Assembly: GCF_014337215.1 (NCBI RefSeq)
Contig: NZ_CP060635.1
Location: 137,501 to 201,500 of the forward strand
Length of the DNA stretch: 64,000 nt
Source of the DNA: Wansuia hejianensis
Lineage (GTDB): Bacteria > Bacillota > Clostridia > Lachnospirales > Lachnospiraceae
Direction of reading: 5' to 3'
The stretch's first letter is position 1; each line of letters starts with the position of its first letter. Of the stretch, positions 27,982 to 36,296 are shown piece after piece. The translations under genes were made by a program, and so were the position numbers. Under the pieces are notes generated by a model. That model saw only the letters and a program-made list of their open reading frames with translations, had not been told where the DNA came from and did no database searches.

Positions 27982-29559
27982 ATGAAAAGAATTTATTACG
28001 GCGGAACAATACTCACCATGAAAAAAGAGCTGTATACGGAAGCTTTGCTGGAAGAGGATGGGATTATAAGGCATACGGGCGGTTATGAAGAGCTGAAAAT
28101 ACAGGAGCCGGAGGCTGAGACGGTGAATCTGGAGGGGAATACACTGATGCCGGCGTTCCTGGACTCTCACAGCCATTTTTCCGGTGTGGCTACCGGATTA
28201 CTGCAGGTATCATTGGAGGAGGCAGAATGCTGGCAGGATATCTGCGATGCTATTAAAAAATTTGCGGAGGAGCGGAGGATACCAAAGGGCCAGTGGATCA
28301 TGGCTAAGGGATATGACCACAATCATCTGAAAGAGGGGCGGCATCCGTCAGCCGGCCTTCTGGACCGGGTGTTTCCCGACAATCCGGTAGTTTTGCAGCA
28401 TCAGTCCGGGCATATGGGAGTCTTCAACAGCAGGGGGCTTGAACGCCTGGGGATCACAGAAGATACCAAAGCGCCACAGGGAGGCGTAATCGAGATTAGG
28501 GATGGGAAGCTGACTGGTTATCTGGAAGAGAATGCGTTTACAGAATATTTAAGGCGGGTGCCGATGCCGGAACCTGAAGATCTGATGAAGGCATTTTCTG
28601 ATGCTCAGACGAAATATGCTTCCTTTGGTATCACTACAGTTCAGGAAGGCATGATGACCAGGGAGTTAATCCCGCTTTATCAGATGATGCGCCAAAAGAA
28701 GATTCTGAGGCTGGATGTGAACGGCTATTCAGAGGTGGCTGCGGTGGATGAGTGGTGCGATGCCTTTCCGGGAGCTGTGATGCGTTACGACGGGCATTTC
28801 CGGATTGGCGGACTGAAAATTTTCCTGGACGGCTCGCCCCAGGGCAGGACGGCCTGGATGAGAGAACCCTACCAGGGAGAGGATAGTTACTGCGGTTATG
28901 GGACAATGAAGGATTCCGAAGTCAGAAGCGCTGCGGCCATGGCGGCGGAGAGAGGGATGCAGCTTCTGGCGCACTGCAACGGCGACGCGGCTGCCGCACA
29001 GTATCTGAGGACGCTGGCGGCGCAGGAAAAAGAAACGCCTGAGTTCAGAGAAAGCCGTCCGGTGATGATTCATGCGCAGCTGCTGGGAACAGACCAGTTG
29101 GAGGAAGTCAGGCGCCTTGGCGTAACGCCGTCGTTTTTTGTCGCCCATGTGTATCACTGGGGCGATGTTCACATCAGGAATTTTGGGATGGAACGGGCGG
29201 GGGCCATCAGTCCGGCAGGATCGGCTGCCGCTGAGGGCATCCGTTTTACGTTTCATCAGGACGCGCCGGTGCTGGAACCGGATATGCTGGAGACTGTCTG
29301 GTGTGCGGTGAACCGAAGAACACGCGCGGGAGTGACTTTAGGCGGGAATGAGAAGGTGACCGTGCTGGAAGCGCTGAAGGCTGTGACTGTTAACGCTGCC
29401 TGGCAGTATTTTGAAGAAGACAGCAAGGGCTGCCTGGCGGCCGGGAAAAGGGCAGATTATGTGATTCTGGACCAGAATCCCCTGGATACGGACGGGGAGA
29501 AGCTCCGTGAAATCAGGGTCCTGGCGACCCTGAAGGACGGAAAAGCAATCTATATGTGA
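27982..29559 (+). CDS. YtcJ-like metal-dependent amidohydrolase
   Basis: A 525-residue protein of the amidohydrolase-3 (YtcJ) family. Metal-site motifs are visible: DSHSHF (about 61-66) after LMPAFL, the lysine-bearing GGLKIFLDGSPQGRTAWM, LAHCNGDAAAAQYL, MIHAQLL, and the late FHQDAP aspartate. The substrate of this group is usually unassigned. It is full length and cytosolic by composition (no signal peptide). AGGAGG precedes the ATG. It stands alone between the tRNA cluster and the iron island. Confidence 0.85.
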   Translation: MKRIYYGGTILTMKKELYTEALLEEDGIIRHTGGYEELKIQEPEAETVNLEGNTLMPAFLDSHSHFSGVATGLLQVSLEEAECWQDICDAIKKFAEERRIPKGQWIMAKGYDHNHLKEGRHPSAGLLDRVFPDNPVVLQHQSGHMGVFNSRGLERLGITEDTKAPQGGVIEIRDGKLTGYLEENAFTEYLRRVPMPEPEDLMKAFSDAQTKYASFGITTVQEGMMTRELIPLYQMMRQKKILRLDVNGYSEVAAVDEWCDAFPGAVMRYDGHFRIGGLKIFLDGSPQGRTAWMREPYQGEDSYCGYGTMKDSEVRSAAAMAAERGMQLLAHCNGDAAAAQYLRTLAAQEKETPEFRESRPVMIHAQLLGTDQLEEVRRLGVTPSFFVAHVYHWGDVHIRNFGMERAGAISPAGSAAAEGIRFTFHQDAPVLEPDMLETVWCAVNRRTRAGVTLGGNEKVTVLEALKAVTVNAAWQYFEEDSKGCLAAGKRADYVILDQNPLDTDGEKLREIRVLATLKDGKAIYM

Positions 29560-29628
29560 AAAATTTCCAGCCGAAACGAGGGTATCATTGTGCAAAAGGG
29601 ATAAAAATAAAAAAATCATAAAATGTTC

Positions 29629-29688
29629 TTGACAAAACGGTTAGGTAGAGCTAATCTATTAAAAGAAAATAAGTTAGCAAATTCTAAC
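29629..29688 (+). promoter_or_regulatory. feo promoter with two TTAG-N6-CTAA operators
   Basis: TTGACA (29629-29634) and TAATCT (29652-29657) are 17 bases apart. One TTAG-N6-CTAA element (29641-29654) lies in the spacer and over the -10. A second (29674-29687, GTTAGCAAATTCTAAC) lies just downstream. Their placement fits repression by a metal-bound DtxR-type protein, for which the gene at 35043 is the obvious candidate. Confidence 0.82.
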
Positions 29689-29715
29689 TAAAAGCTTATC
29701 AGTGAAGGAGGAAAA

Positions 29716-29928
29716 ATGATGCCCTTAACAATGACGGCAGCAGGAGAGACTGCAACGATAAAAAAGGTTGGCGGCAACGAAGAAGTAAGACGTCATCTTG
29801 AAAACCTTGGGTTTGTAACAGGCGGCAAAGTCATGGTCGTATCCGTTGCCGCCGGGAATCTGATCGTAAACGTAAAGGAATCAAGGGTAGCGATCAGCAA
29901 AGAGATGGCTAACCGAATCATGGTATAA
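29716..29928 (+). CDS. feoA: Ferrous iron transport protein A, first copy
   Basis: A 70-residue FeoA SH3-like domain: MTAAGETATIKKVGGNEEV, then HLENLGFVTGGKVMVVSVAAGN, and NLIVNVKESRVAISKEMANRIMV. FeoA is a small cytosolic protein needed for FeoB function. Tandem FeoA genes before FeoB are common in clostridia. GGAGG precedes the start; ATG codons at residues 1 and 2 are both possible. Confidence 0.92.
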   Translation: MMPLTMTAAGETATIKKVGGNEEVRRHLENLGFVTGGKVMVVSVAAGNLIVNVKESRVAISKEMANRIMV

Positions 29929-29960
29929 GCAGCAGGATATTAGAAGGAGGGAAGAGAAAT

Positions 29961-30182
29961 ATGCGCACGTTGAAGGAAGTGAAAATCGGCAGCACGGTAT
30001 CAGTGGTGAAGCTGCATGGCGAAGGTGCTGTCAAGAGGCGCATCATGGACATGGGAATCACGAAGGGTACCAGTATCTACGTTAGAAAAGTGGCCCCGCT
30101 GGGAGATCCGGTAGAGGTTACGGTCCGCGGCTACGAGCTGTCATTGAGAAAGGCCGATGCAGAAATGATTGAGGTGTCATGA
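29961..30182 (+). CDS. feoA: Ferrous iron transport protein A, second copy
   Basis: A 73-residue FeoA-type SH3-like protein (VKIGSTVSVVKLHGEGAVKR, MDMGITKGTSIYVRKVAPLG, EVTVRGYELSLRKADAEMI). It is clearly distinct in sequence from the first copy, so this is an old duplication or two specialised partners. GAAGGAGGG precedes the ATG, 32 bases after the first feoA. Confidence 0.92.
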   Translation: MRTLKEVKIGSTVSVVKLHGEGAVKRRIMDMGITKGTSIYVRKVAPLGDPVEVTVRGYELSLRKADAEMIEVS

Positions 30183-30199
30183 TTTTTTTTATGAATAGG

Positions 30200-30247
30200 T
30201 TAGAAAACACTAACCATTTGTTTTTGGAAAAAGTTAGGATAAACTAA
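30200..30247 (+). promoter_or_regulatory. Two TTAG-N6-CTAA operators before feoB
   Basis: Two copies of the iron-island operator, at 30200-30213 (GGTTAGAAAACACTAACC core) and 30234-30247, lie between feoA and feoB. The second overlaps a plausible -10 (TAAACT, 30240-30245), so feoB probably has its own repressed promoter in addition to read-through from feoA. Confidence 0.78.
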
Positions 30248-30266
30248 TAATTAGGAGGAGTAAAGT

Positions 30267-32444
30267 ATGTCAGTCAAGATAGCATTGGCGGGGAATCCAA
30301 ACAGTGGAAAGACAACACTTTTCAATGCGCTGACCGGTTCAAACCAGTTCGTTGGCAACTGGCCCGGTGTAACTGTTGAAAAAAAGGAAGGGCGTTTAAA
30401 AGGATATAAGGATGTCATCATCATGGACCTTCCCGGTATCTATTCTCTTTCTCCCTATACGCTGGAGGAAGTGGTTGCCCGTACCTATCTGATTACAGAG
30501 AGGCCGGACGCCATCATTAATATCATTGACGGGACCAACCTGGAGAGGAACCTGTATCTGTCCACGCAGCTGATGGAGCTGGGCATTCCGGTGATTATGG
30601 CTGTCAACATGATGGATCTGGTCAGGAAAAACGGTGATAAGATTGACACAAAAGAGCTGTCAAAGCAAATGGGCTGCGAAGTGGTTGAAATTTCAGCGCT
30701 GAAGGGAACGGGTATCAAAGAAGCGGCTGAAAAAGCCGTACAACTGGCAGAAACCCGCCGGGAGACACCGGCCGTCCATACCTTCGCGCCGGAGGTAGAG
30801 TCGGTGCTGGATTCCATTGAGAATCTTCTGGGAAACGACGTGCCCTCCGGACAAAGGAGATTCTACGCGATCAAATTGTTTGAGAGAGACAATAAAATCG
30901 GCGAGCAGATGAACCGGGTTCCGGATGTGGAGCCGATGATTGCAGACGCAGAGAGAGCCATGGACGATGATTCGGAAAGCATCATCACCAATGAAAGATA
31001 TACATACATCGCGAAGGTAATTAAAAGATCCTACGTGAAGAGAAGTAAGGAGAAGCTATCCCGCTCTGATAAAATCGACCGGGTGCTGACCAACCGCTGG
31101 GCGGGGCTTCCCATTTTCCTGGGTATCATGTTTATCGTATATTATGTGTCAGTCACTACGGTTGGCACCCTTGTGACCGACTGGACCAACGACACGTTAT
31201 TCGGGGAATGGATAGTTCCGGCAGCCAACAGAGGGCTGGAGGCTATTGGCTGCGCGGCCTGGCTGCAGGGACTGCTGGTAGACGGTATTATCAGCGGTGT
31301 CGGTGCGGTTCTCGGCTTTGTGCCCCAGATGCTGGTGCTGTTTCTATTCCTGGCATTCCTGGAGTCCTGTGGCTATATGGCCCGTGTCGCGTTCATCATG
31401 GACCGTATCTTCAGGAAATTCGGGCTTTCCGGAAAGTCCTTTATTCCGATGCTGATCGGCAGCGGCTGCGGAGTGCCGGGCATTATGGCCTCCCGAACGA
31501 TCGAGAGCGACCGTGACCGTAAGATGACCATTATGACCACAACATTTATTCCCTGTGGGGCAAAGCTTCCCATTATCGCGATGATTGCAGGAGCATTCTT
31601 TGGCAATGCCGGTTGGGTGTCATGGAGCGCATACTTTGTGGGAATCGCGGCGATTGTCTGCAGCGGTATTATACTGAAAAAGACGAAAATGTTCGCAGGT
31701 GATCCGGCTCCTTTCGTCATGGAGCTTCCGGCTTACCATCTGCCTACCGTGGGCAATATCCTCCGCAGCATGTGGGAGCGCGGATGGTCCTTCATCAAGA
31801 AAGCCGGAACTATCATCCTGCTGTCAACCATCGTGCTGTGGTTCCTGATGAGCTTCGGCTGGGATTCAGCAGGGGCGTTCAGAATGCTGGAAGCTGAGGA
31901 ACTGAATTACAGTATCCTGGCCTCCATCGGGAATGTGATCGCACCGATCTTCGCCCCGCTGGGCTGGACGAATCTGGGAGAAGGCTGGAAGATGGCAGTT
32001 GCTGCTGTCAGCGGCCTGATCGCCAAGGAAAACGTCGTGGCAACCTTTGGCCTTCTGTACGGATTTGCCGAGGTTGCTGAAGACGGCGCCGAAATCTGGG
32101 GAAACCTGGCTGCAAGCCTGACAACGGTTGCCGCATACGGATATCTCGTATTTAACCTGCTCTGCGCCCCCTGTTTCGCAGCGATGGGCGCCATCAAACG
32201 TGAGATGAATAACCGGAAATGGTTCTGGTTTGCCATTGGATACCAGTGTCTGCTGGCATACTGCGCAGCTCTGTGCGTATATCAGATCGGTACTGTGATT
32301 ACCGTCGGAGCCAGCGCCATTAATGGTTGGTTCTTCGTAGCACTGGCAGTCCTTGCAGGCTTCCTGTATCTGCTGTTTCGTCCCTACAGAGAGAGCCAGA
32401 CGCTGAACGCGAAAGTTCGCATTAAAAAAGGAGCAAAGGCCTGA
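30267..32444 (+). CDS. feoB: Ferrous iron transporter FeoB
   Basis: The 725-residue protein has an N-terminal G-domain (P-loop GNPNSGKTTLFN at 9-20, Walker B-like DLPGIYSLSPY, NMMD for guanine) and a helical spacer. A membrane core of about eight segments follows, with the gate motifs GSGCGVPGIMASRTI and TTTFIPCGAKLPIIAM. It imports Fe2+ across the cytoplasmic membrane. The C-terminus is basic and short. AGGAGG precedes ATG 30267. It is part of the feoA-feoA-feoB operon with its own operators. Confidence 0.97.
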   Translation: MSVKIALAGNPNSGKTTLFNALTGSNQFVGNWPGVTVEKKEGRLKGYKDVIIMDLPGIYSLSPYTLEEVVARTYLITERPDAIINIIDGTNLERNLYLSTQLMELGIPVIMAVNMMDLVRKNGDKIDTKELSKQMGCEVVEISALKGTGIKEAAEKAVQLAETRRETPAVHTFAPEVESVLDSIENLLGNDVPSGQRRFYAIKLFERDNKIGEQMNRVPDVEPMIADAERAMDDDSESIITNERYTYIAKVIKRSYVKRSKEKLSRSDKIDRVLTNRWAGLPIFLGIMFIVYYVSVTTVGTLVTDWTNDTLFGEWIVPAANRGLEAIGCAAWLQGLLVDGIISGVGAVLGFVPQMLVLFLFLAFLESCGYMARVAFIMDRIFRKFGLSGKSFIPMLIGSGCGVPGIMASRTIESDRDRKMTIMTTTFIPCGAKLPIIAMIAGAFFGNAGWVSWSAYFVGIAAIVCSGIILKKTKMFAGDPAPFVMELPAYHLPTVGNILRSMWERGWSFIKKAGTIILLSTIVLWFLMSFGWDSAGAFRMLEAEELNYSILASIGNVIAPIFAPLGWTNLGEGWKMAVAAVSGLIAKENVVATFGLLYGFAEVAEDGAEIWGNLAASLTTVAAYGYLVFNLLCAPCFAAMGAIKREMNNRKWFWFAIGYQCLLAYCAALCVYQIGTVITVGASAINGWFFVALAVLAGFLYLLFRPYRESQTLNAKVRIKKGAKA

Positions 32445-32478
32445 CCGAAGGCCTTGAAGGCCGGAAAGGAGTGAGAGC

Positions 32479-32646
32479 ATGAATGCACCAACATTTGTCA
32501 TACTGCTGGCGGTGATTGCCGTGGTAGTATTAGCGATCCGTTCCATGCATAAGGATAAGAAATCCGGAAAGACCTGCAGCGGCTGCGGAGGAGGCTGTTC
32601 GGGGTGTCACGGCTCCTGCGGTACGGCCGGGAAAAAGGAGAGATAA
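32479..32646 (+). CDS. FeoB-associated Cys-rich membrane protein
   Basis: A 55-residue protein with one N-terminal membrane segment (about 5-20, FVILLAVIAVVVLAI) and a Cys/Gly-rich tail with five cysteines (CSGCGGGCSGCHGSC, residues 33-47). Small proteins of this type follow feoB in many Firmicutes and are thought to take part in iron transfer, like FeoC, though this is not proven. GAAAGGAGTG precedes the ATG; the gene is 34 bases after feoB. Confidence 0.88.
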   Translation: MNAPTFVILLAVIAVVVLAIRSMHKDKKSGKTCSGCGGGCSGCHGSCGTAGKKER

Positions 32647-32725
32647 TTCAGGGATATCAAAAAAGGGGTGTCGATACGGCATCCCTTGTTGATAAATAAA
32701 TACTTTTTAAGAGGAGGAAAGAACG

Positions 32726-32953
32726 ATGGGAAATCCATTAAAGAGCACGAAATTCTGGCTGTTCGTAGGAGGAGCAGCAGCCGGCCTTTTTGCCAGAAGC
32801 AAAACGGCGCGGAGGGCATGTGTCAATGGAATAGCCGCGGGAATGCAGATGAAGGATCAAATGGCAGCAGGCCTTCAGAATATGAAGGAAGAGGCGCAGG
32901 ATATTTATGAAGATGCGAAAAGAAAAGCAGCGGGAGAAGAGGCGGCTTTGTGA
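32726..32953 (+). CDS. Small YtxH/DUF6110-like protein
   Basis: A 75-residue protein with an N-terminal hydrophobic segment (STKFWLFVGGAAAGLFA, about 7-23) and an amphipathic charged C-terminus (AAGLQNMKEEAQDIYEDAKR). Such small proteins often accompany heavy-metal P-type ATPase genes in clostridia. It overlaps the ATPase start by four bases (TTGTGA), suggesting coupled translation and perhaps a subunit role. Confidence 0.72.
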   Translation: MGNPLKSTKFWLFVGGAAAGLFARSKTARRACVNGIAAGMQMKDQMAAGLQNMKEEAQDIYEDAKRKAAGEEAAL

Positions 32954-35046
32954 AATACCTGATCATATACGACAAACCGGGCAGAATCCGGGTGCGCATG
33001 GGACAATATGCGTTTACGAGGGAACAGGGCTACGGGATTGAAAATCTGCTGAGCAGGGAAAAGGGAATCTGTTCTGTGGAAACGTCTTCAAGCAACGGTG
33101 GGATTCTGATACATTATCAGGGGGAATGCCGTCAGACGATTCTGACAATCCTGGACGGCCTCAGGCGTACAGAGCTGCAAGCAGGGAAGAAATCAGAGGA
33201 GACGAAGACAAGAGAGCTGAATCAGGGTTTTTATGGCAAGGTGGCGAGGATGGTCATTGCCCATTACGCGGTGCGTCTCTTGATACCGTCCCCGCTGCGT
33301 CTGGTTCGCGCGGTTTTCCATGCGTTAAAATTTGTCAGAAAAGGTCTCCGGGCTTTGGCGGCGGGTAAAGTGAATGTGGAGGTGCTGGACGCTGCTTCAA
33401 TTCTATGCGCCTTCGCCCAGCGGTCGCCTAAGACCGCTTCTTCAATCATGCTGTTGCTTCAAATCAGTGAATGCCTGGAAGAAAATACCCGGAAAAAGAC
33501 CAGAAATGCGCTGGCAGAAAGCCTGGCTGTCCATGTGGATCAGGTATGGCAGGTCACAGAAAAGGGTGATGTGAAAGTGCCTCTGTCCGCCGTGCGTCCG
33601 GGCGACCGGATCAGAGTCCAGGCAGGCAGTCTGATACCTGCGGATGGCGCCGTCCGGTCAGGAGATGCAATGGTGAATGAATCCTCTATGACTGGAGAGC
33701 CTATGGCTGTACTGCGCAGGCGAGGCCACACTGTTTATGCGGGAACAGCCGTGGAAGAGGGAAATATTGAGATAGAAGTGACGAAGCTGGCGGGAGAGAG
33801 CCGCATCCAGTCCATCGTCCACATGATTGACCAGTCGGAGATTCTAAAAGCCGGTGTTCAGGGCAAGGCGGAATGCCTGGCGGATTCTATCGTGCCATTC
33901 AGCTTTGCCACATCCCTTGCGACTCTGCTGCTGACCAGAAATCTGACGAAAGCCATGTCTGTACTGATGGTAGACTATTCCTGCGCGCTGAAGCTTTCGG
34001 TGCCGATCGCAGTGATATCGGCCATGCGGGAAGCGGCCGGCCGCAGGATACTGGTGAAGGGCGGAAAATTTCTGGAAGGCTTTGCCCAGGCGGATACAAT
34101 TATTTTTGATAAGACTGGGACGCTGACATCTGCTGCCCCGAGGGTGGCCAAGGTGATAGCATTTGGCGGATACACAAAGGAAGAGGTGCTGAGGGATGCG
34201 GCCTGCCTGGAGGAACATTTTCCTCACAGTGTAGCCAGGGCGGTTGTAGAGAAGGCGGCGGAACAGAGTCTGAACCATCAGGAGGAGCACGCCAGGGTGG
34301 AGTATGTGGTAGCTCATGGTATCAGCACGATCCTGAGAGAACGGCGCGCCCAGATCGGAAGCGCCCATTTCATATTTGAGGATGAAAGAATTCCGTATAC
34401 AGAAGAAGTCCGGCGTGCCGAAGATGTGGAAATGCAGGGGCTTTCCGTGATATATCTGGCCGTCGGGGGCGCTGTCGCAGGCATGATCGGCATCGAGGAT
34501 CCGGTCAGGAAAGACGCGGCGGCGGTTATAGAGATACTGAGAAAAAAAGGCTTTAAGCATATTATTATGATGACCGGAGACAGTGAAGCCGCGGCCGCCC
34601 GTGTCGCCCGGGAACTGCATATTGTAGAATATCAGGCGCAGGTTCTTCCTGAGGATAAGGCGGGAATGGTCAAAAAACTGAAGGAGCAGGGCTGCAAAGT
34701 AATCATGGTAGGTGACGGCATCAACGATTCACCTGCGCTGGCGGCGGCCGACGTATCGGTTGCCATGCGGGACTCTTCGGATCTGGCCAAAGAAGTGGCG
34801 GATATCACTCTCCTGTCGGAGAAGCTGACGGATCTTCTGGCTCTCCGGGAATTGAGTGAAAAGCTTATGGGAAGAATATACAGGAATTATGGATTCATTC
34901 TGTCATTTAATACTCTTTTGATGTCTTTTGGCATTGCCGGAGCCCTCAGCCCGTCGGTCACTTCTTTGCTTCACAATCTTTCAACCATGGTGATCAGCGG
35001 GAACAGCACGCGGCTGTATTTGGAAGACAAGGAGAAAGAATCATGA
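32950..35046 (+). CDS. P1B-like heavy-metal transporting ATPase
   Basis: A 698-residue P-type ATPase. The N-terminus (1-75) is a degenerate metal-binding domain without a CxxC. Core motifs are present: TGEP in the actuator, phosphorylation-site D387 in DKTGTLTS, and GDGINDSP in the P-domain. In the key membrane helix the usual CPC/SPC is replaced by YSCALKLS (C345 without a proline), so metal selectivity differs from the classical copper/zinc pumps. The context (feo genes, DtxR regulator) suggests Fe2+ or Mn2+ efflux, by inference. It starts at GTG 32950 and overlaps the regulator gene by ATGA. Confidence 0.85.
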   Translation: MKYLIIYDKPGRIRVRMGQYAFTREQGYGIENLLSREKGICSVETSSSNGGILIHYQGECRQTILTILDGLRRTELQAGKKSEETKTRELNQGFYGKVARMVIAHYAVRLLIPSPLRLVRAVFHALKFVRKGLRALAAGKVNVEVLDAASILCAFAQRSPKTASSIMLLLQISECLEENTRKKTRNALAESLAVHVDQVWQVTEKGDVKVPLSAVRPGDRIRVQAGSLIPADGAVRSGDAMVNESSMTGEPMAVLRRRGHTVYAGTAVEEGNIEIEVTKLAGESRIQSIVHMIDQSEILKAGVQGKAECLADSIVPFSFATSLATLLLTRNLTKAMSVLMVDYSCALKLSVPIAVISAMREAAGRRILVKGGKFLEGFAQADTIIFDKTGTLTSAAPRVAKVIAFGGYTKEEVLRDAACLEEHFPHSVARAVVEKAAEQSLNHQEEHARVEYVVAHGISTILRERRAQIGSAHFIFEDERIPYTEEVRRAEDVEMQGLSVIYLAVGGAVAGMIGIEDPVRKDAAAVIEILRKKGFKHIIMMTGDSEAAAARVARELHIVEYQAQVLPEDKAGMVKKLKEQGCKVIMVGDGINDSPALAAADVSVAMRDSSDLAKEVADITLLSEKLTDLLALRELSEKLMGRIYRNYGFILSFNTLLMSFGIAGALSPSVTSLLHNLSTMVISGNSTRLYLEDKEKES

Positions 35047-35408
35047 AACTGACAGTGTCACAGATGAAATATATGTTGGCGTTGGGGGAACTGGACAGGG
35101 GCAGCAAGATCCGCTGTACTGACGTTGCTCGGAAGCTTCAGGTGAAGAAACCCAGCGTATGCGGAATGCTGTGCAGATTAGAACATATGGGCCTGGTTCA
35201 GCAGGACCCGTATTCGGACGTTCGGCTTACAGAAGAGGGGAGAAAGATGATGCAGGAGTGCAGGCGGTATTACGCCTGTATTTCCGGGCTGCTGTTAGAA
35301 CGGCTGAAGCTGTCGGAAGAGACCGCGGAGGCGGCCGCCTATGTGCTCATGGGTAATCTTGATTCAACGGTTTTAAAAGAGCTGCTGGAACAGGCGGAAA
35401 GCCATTGA
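35043..35408 (+). CDS. DtxR/MntR-type metal-dependent regulator
   Basis: A 121-residue protein with an N-terminal winged helix (about 4-65: MKYMLALGELDRGSKIRCTD, VARKLQVKKPSVCGMLCRLE, then LVQQDPYSDVRLTEEG) and a helical dimerisation part. The pattern is that of DtxR/IdeR/MntR regulators, lacking the C-terminal SH3 domain. It is coupled to the P-type ATPase by an ATGA overlap. The TTAG-N6-CTAA sites nearby resemble DtxR/IdeR operators, making this the likely iron sensor of the island. Confidence 0.82.
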   Translation: MKLTVSQMKYMLALGELDRGSKIRCTDVARKLQVKKPSVCGMLCRLEHMGLVQQDPYSDVRLTEEGRKMMQECRRYYACISGLLLERLKLSEETAEAAAYVLMGNLDSTVLKELLEQAESH

Positions 35409-35464
35409 TAAAACAGGCTATTCATTTGTGGGAAAATTATTTTGAAAAAAATTCAAAATTCCTC

Positions 35465-35518
35465 TTTACAAATGATTGAGGGTATGGTAATATAAGAATG
35501 TGGTTAGAGAACACTAAC
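35465..35518 (+). promoter_or_regulatory. Promoter with TTAG-N6-CTAA operator at the start site
   Basis: TTTACA (35465-35470) and TAATAT (35488-35493) are exactly 17 bases apart. The operator GGTTAGAGAACACTAACC (35502-35519, core 35504-35517) covers the expected transcription start. No proper gene follows for about 180 bases, but a terminator does. Confidence 0.75.
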
Positions 35519-35622
35519 CGGGCTGCATACAAAAAATCCTTTCAAATGTTGTGATGAATGAAAAAGATCAGGAATCACGGCGACCCAAAGAAAAAACGGG
35601 GCGCGCACAGCCCCGTTTCTTC
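35500..35622 (+). ncRNA. Candidate metal-regulated small RNA
   Basis: Between the operator-bearing promoter at 35465-35493 and the terminator at 35594-35622 lies room for a transcript of about 120 nt. A 23-codon frame (35554-35625, MNEKDQESRRPKEKTG...) is contained in it but has no ribosome site and runs through the terminator. By analogy with iron-regulated RNAs such as RyhB this could be a regulatory RNA; alternatively it is only a leader that attenuates the DUF3793 operon. The element is predicted from signals, not homology. Confidence 0.45.
35594..35622 (+). terminator. Terminator before the DUF3793 operon
   Basis: AAACGGGGC / GCCCCGTTT with a seven-base loop, followed by CTTCT. It closes the candidate small RNA and lies just upstream of the last operator. 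Confidence 0.72.
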
Positions 35623-35633
35623 TAAGGATTTAG

Positions 35634-35647
35634 TTAGTATAAACTAA
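35634..35647 (+). promoter_or_regulatory. TTAG-N6-CTAA operator of the DUF3793-flavodoxin operon
   Basis: The core TTAGTATAAACTAA at 35634-35647 overlaps a -10-like TATAAA (35638-35643), 36 bases before the DUF3793 start. It is the sixth copy in the window and implies iron control of DUF3793 and flavodoxin. Confidence 0.75.
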
Positions 35648-35683
35648 CTAAAAAGAGGACGGGTTTCTTATTTAGGAGGCTGC

Positions 35684-36274
35684 ATGGATCAAAAGGAAAA
35701 AGCGGCAAAACTGCAGGTGGCCAGACAATGCGCTCCTGTGCTGGCAGGGATTAAGGTTTCCAATCTCCTGATATTGAGCCGGGTGAGCCCGCTGACCGTC
35801 ATGAGGATGATGGATGGGACGGGATTATCATTTGATTATCTGTACTGTGGCTGCAGCAGGAAGGTGTGGCTGGTTTACTGGCTGGAGGAACTGGAAGCGG
35901 TTCTGCAGAAGCCGGAGGTCCGGATATTTCTTCGGGAGTTCGGCTATCAGGAATTTAGCTGCAGTTCTGTCCTGATGCATCTGAAAAAACGGTATCAGGC
36001 GTATCTGAGAAATGAGGAAGGATATCCCCATGAGCTGGGAGTGCTGCTGGACTATCCGCTGGCGGATGTGAAGGGGTTCATGGAGAACAAAGGGCAGAAT
36101 TACCTGTATTCCGGATACTGGAAGGTATACAGCAATGCGGAGCAGGCGAAAAAAATTTTTGCCAGATATGGGGAAGCCCGCCGGAGAGCCGTACAACTGG
36201 CGCAGGAAGGCAAAGGCTTCCGTGAAATAACTGGCAGCATCATCAAATGGAGAGAACCGGCAGCGGTAATCTAA
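35684..36274 (+). CDS. DUF3793 family protein
   Basis: A 196-residue protein matching DUF3793: VSNLLILSR near the start, a central FSCSSVLMHLKKRYQ, then PHELGVLLDYPLADVKGFMENKGQNYLYSGYWKVY (given here in family terms). The biochemical role is unknown, but the family often accompanies flavodoxin and iron-transport genes. TTTAGGAGG precedes the ATG. It is the first gene of a two-gene operon under an iron-type operator and may help the cell cope with iron limitation. Confidence 0.83.
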   Translation: MDQKEKAAKLQVARQCAPVLAGIKVSNLLILSRVSPLTVMRMMDGTGLSFDYLYCGCSRKVWLVYWLEELEAVLQKPEVRIFLREFGYQEFSCSSVLMHLKKRYQAYLRNEEGYPHELGVLLDYPLADVKGFMENKGQNYLYSGYWKVYSNAEQAKKIFARYGEARRRAVQLAQEGKGFREITGSIIKWREPAAVI

Positions 36275-36296
36275 AAAGAAAATCAGGAGGACGCTT

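Noticed and set aside
35554..35625. A 23-codon peptide under the iron-type operator
   Set aside because: No Shine-Dalgarno sequence and the frame runs through the terminator stem; treated as part of a candidate RNA instead.
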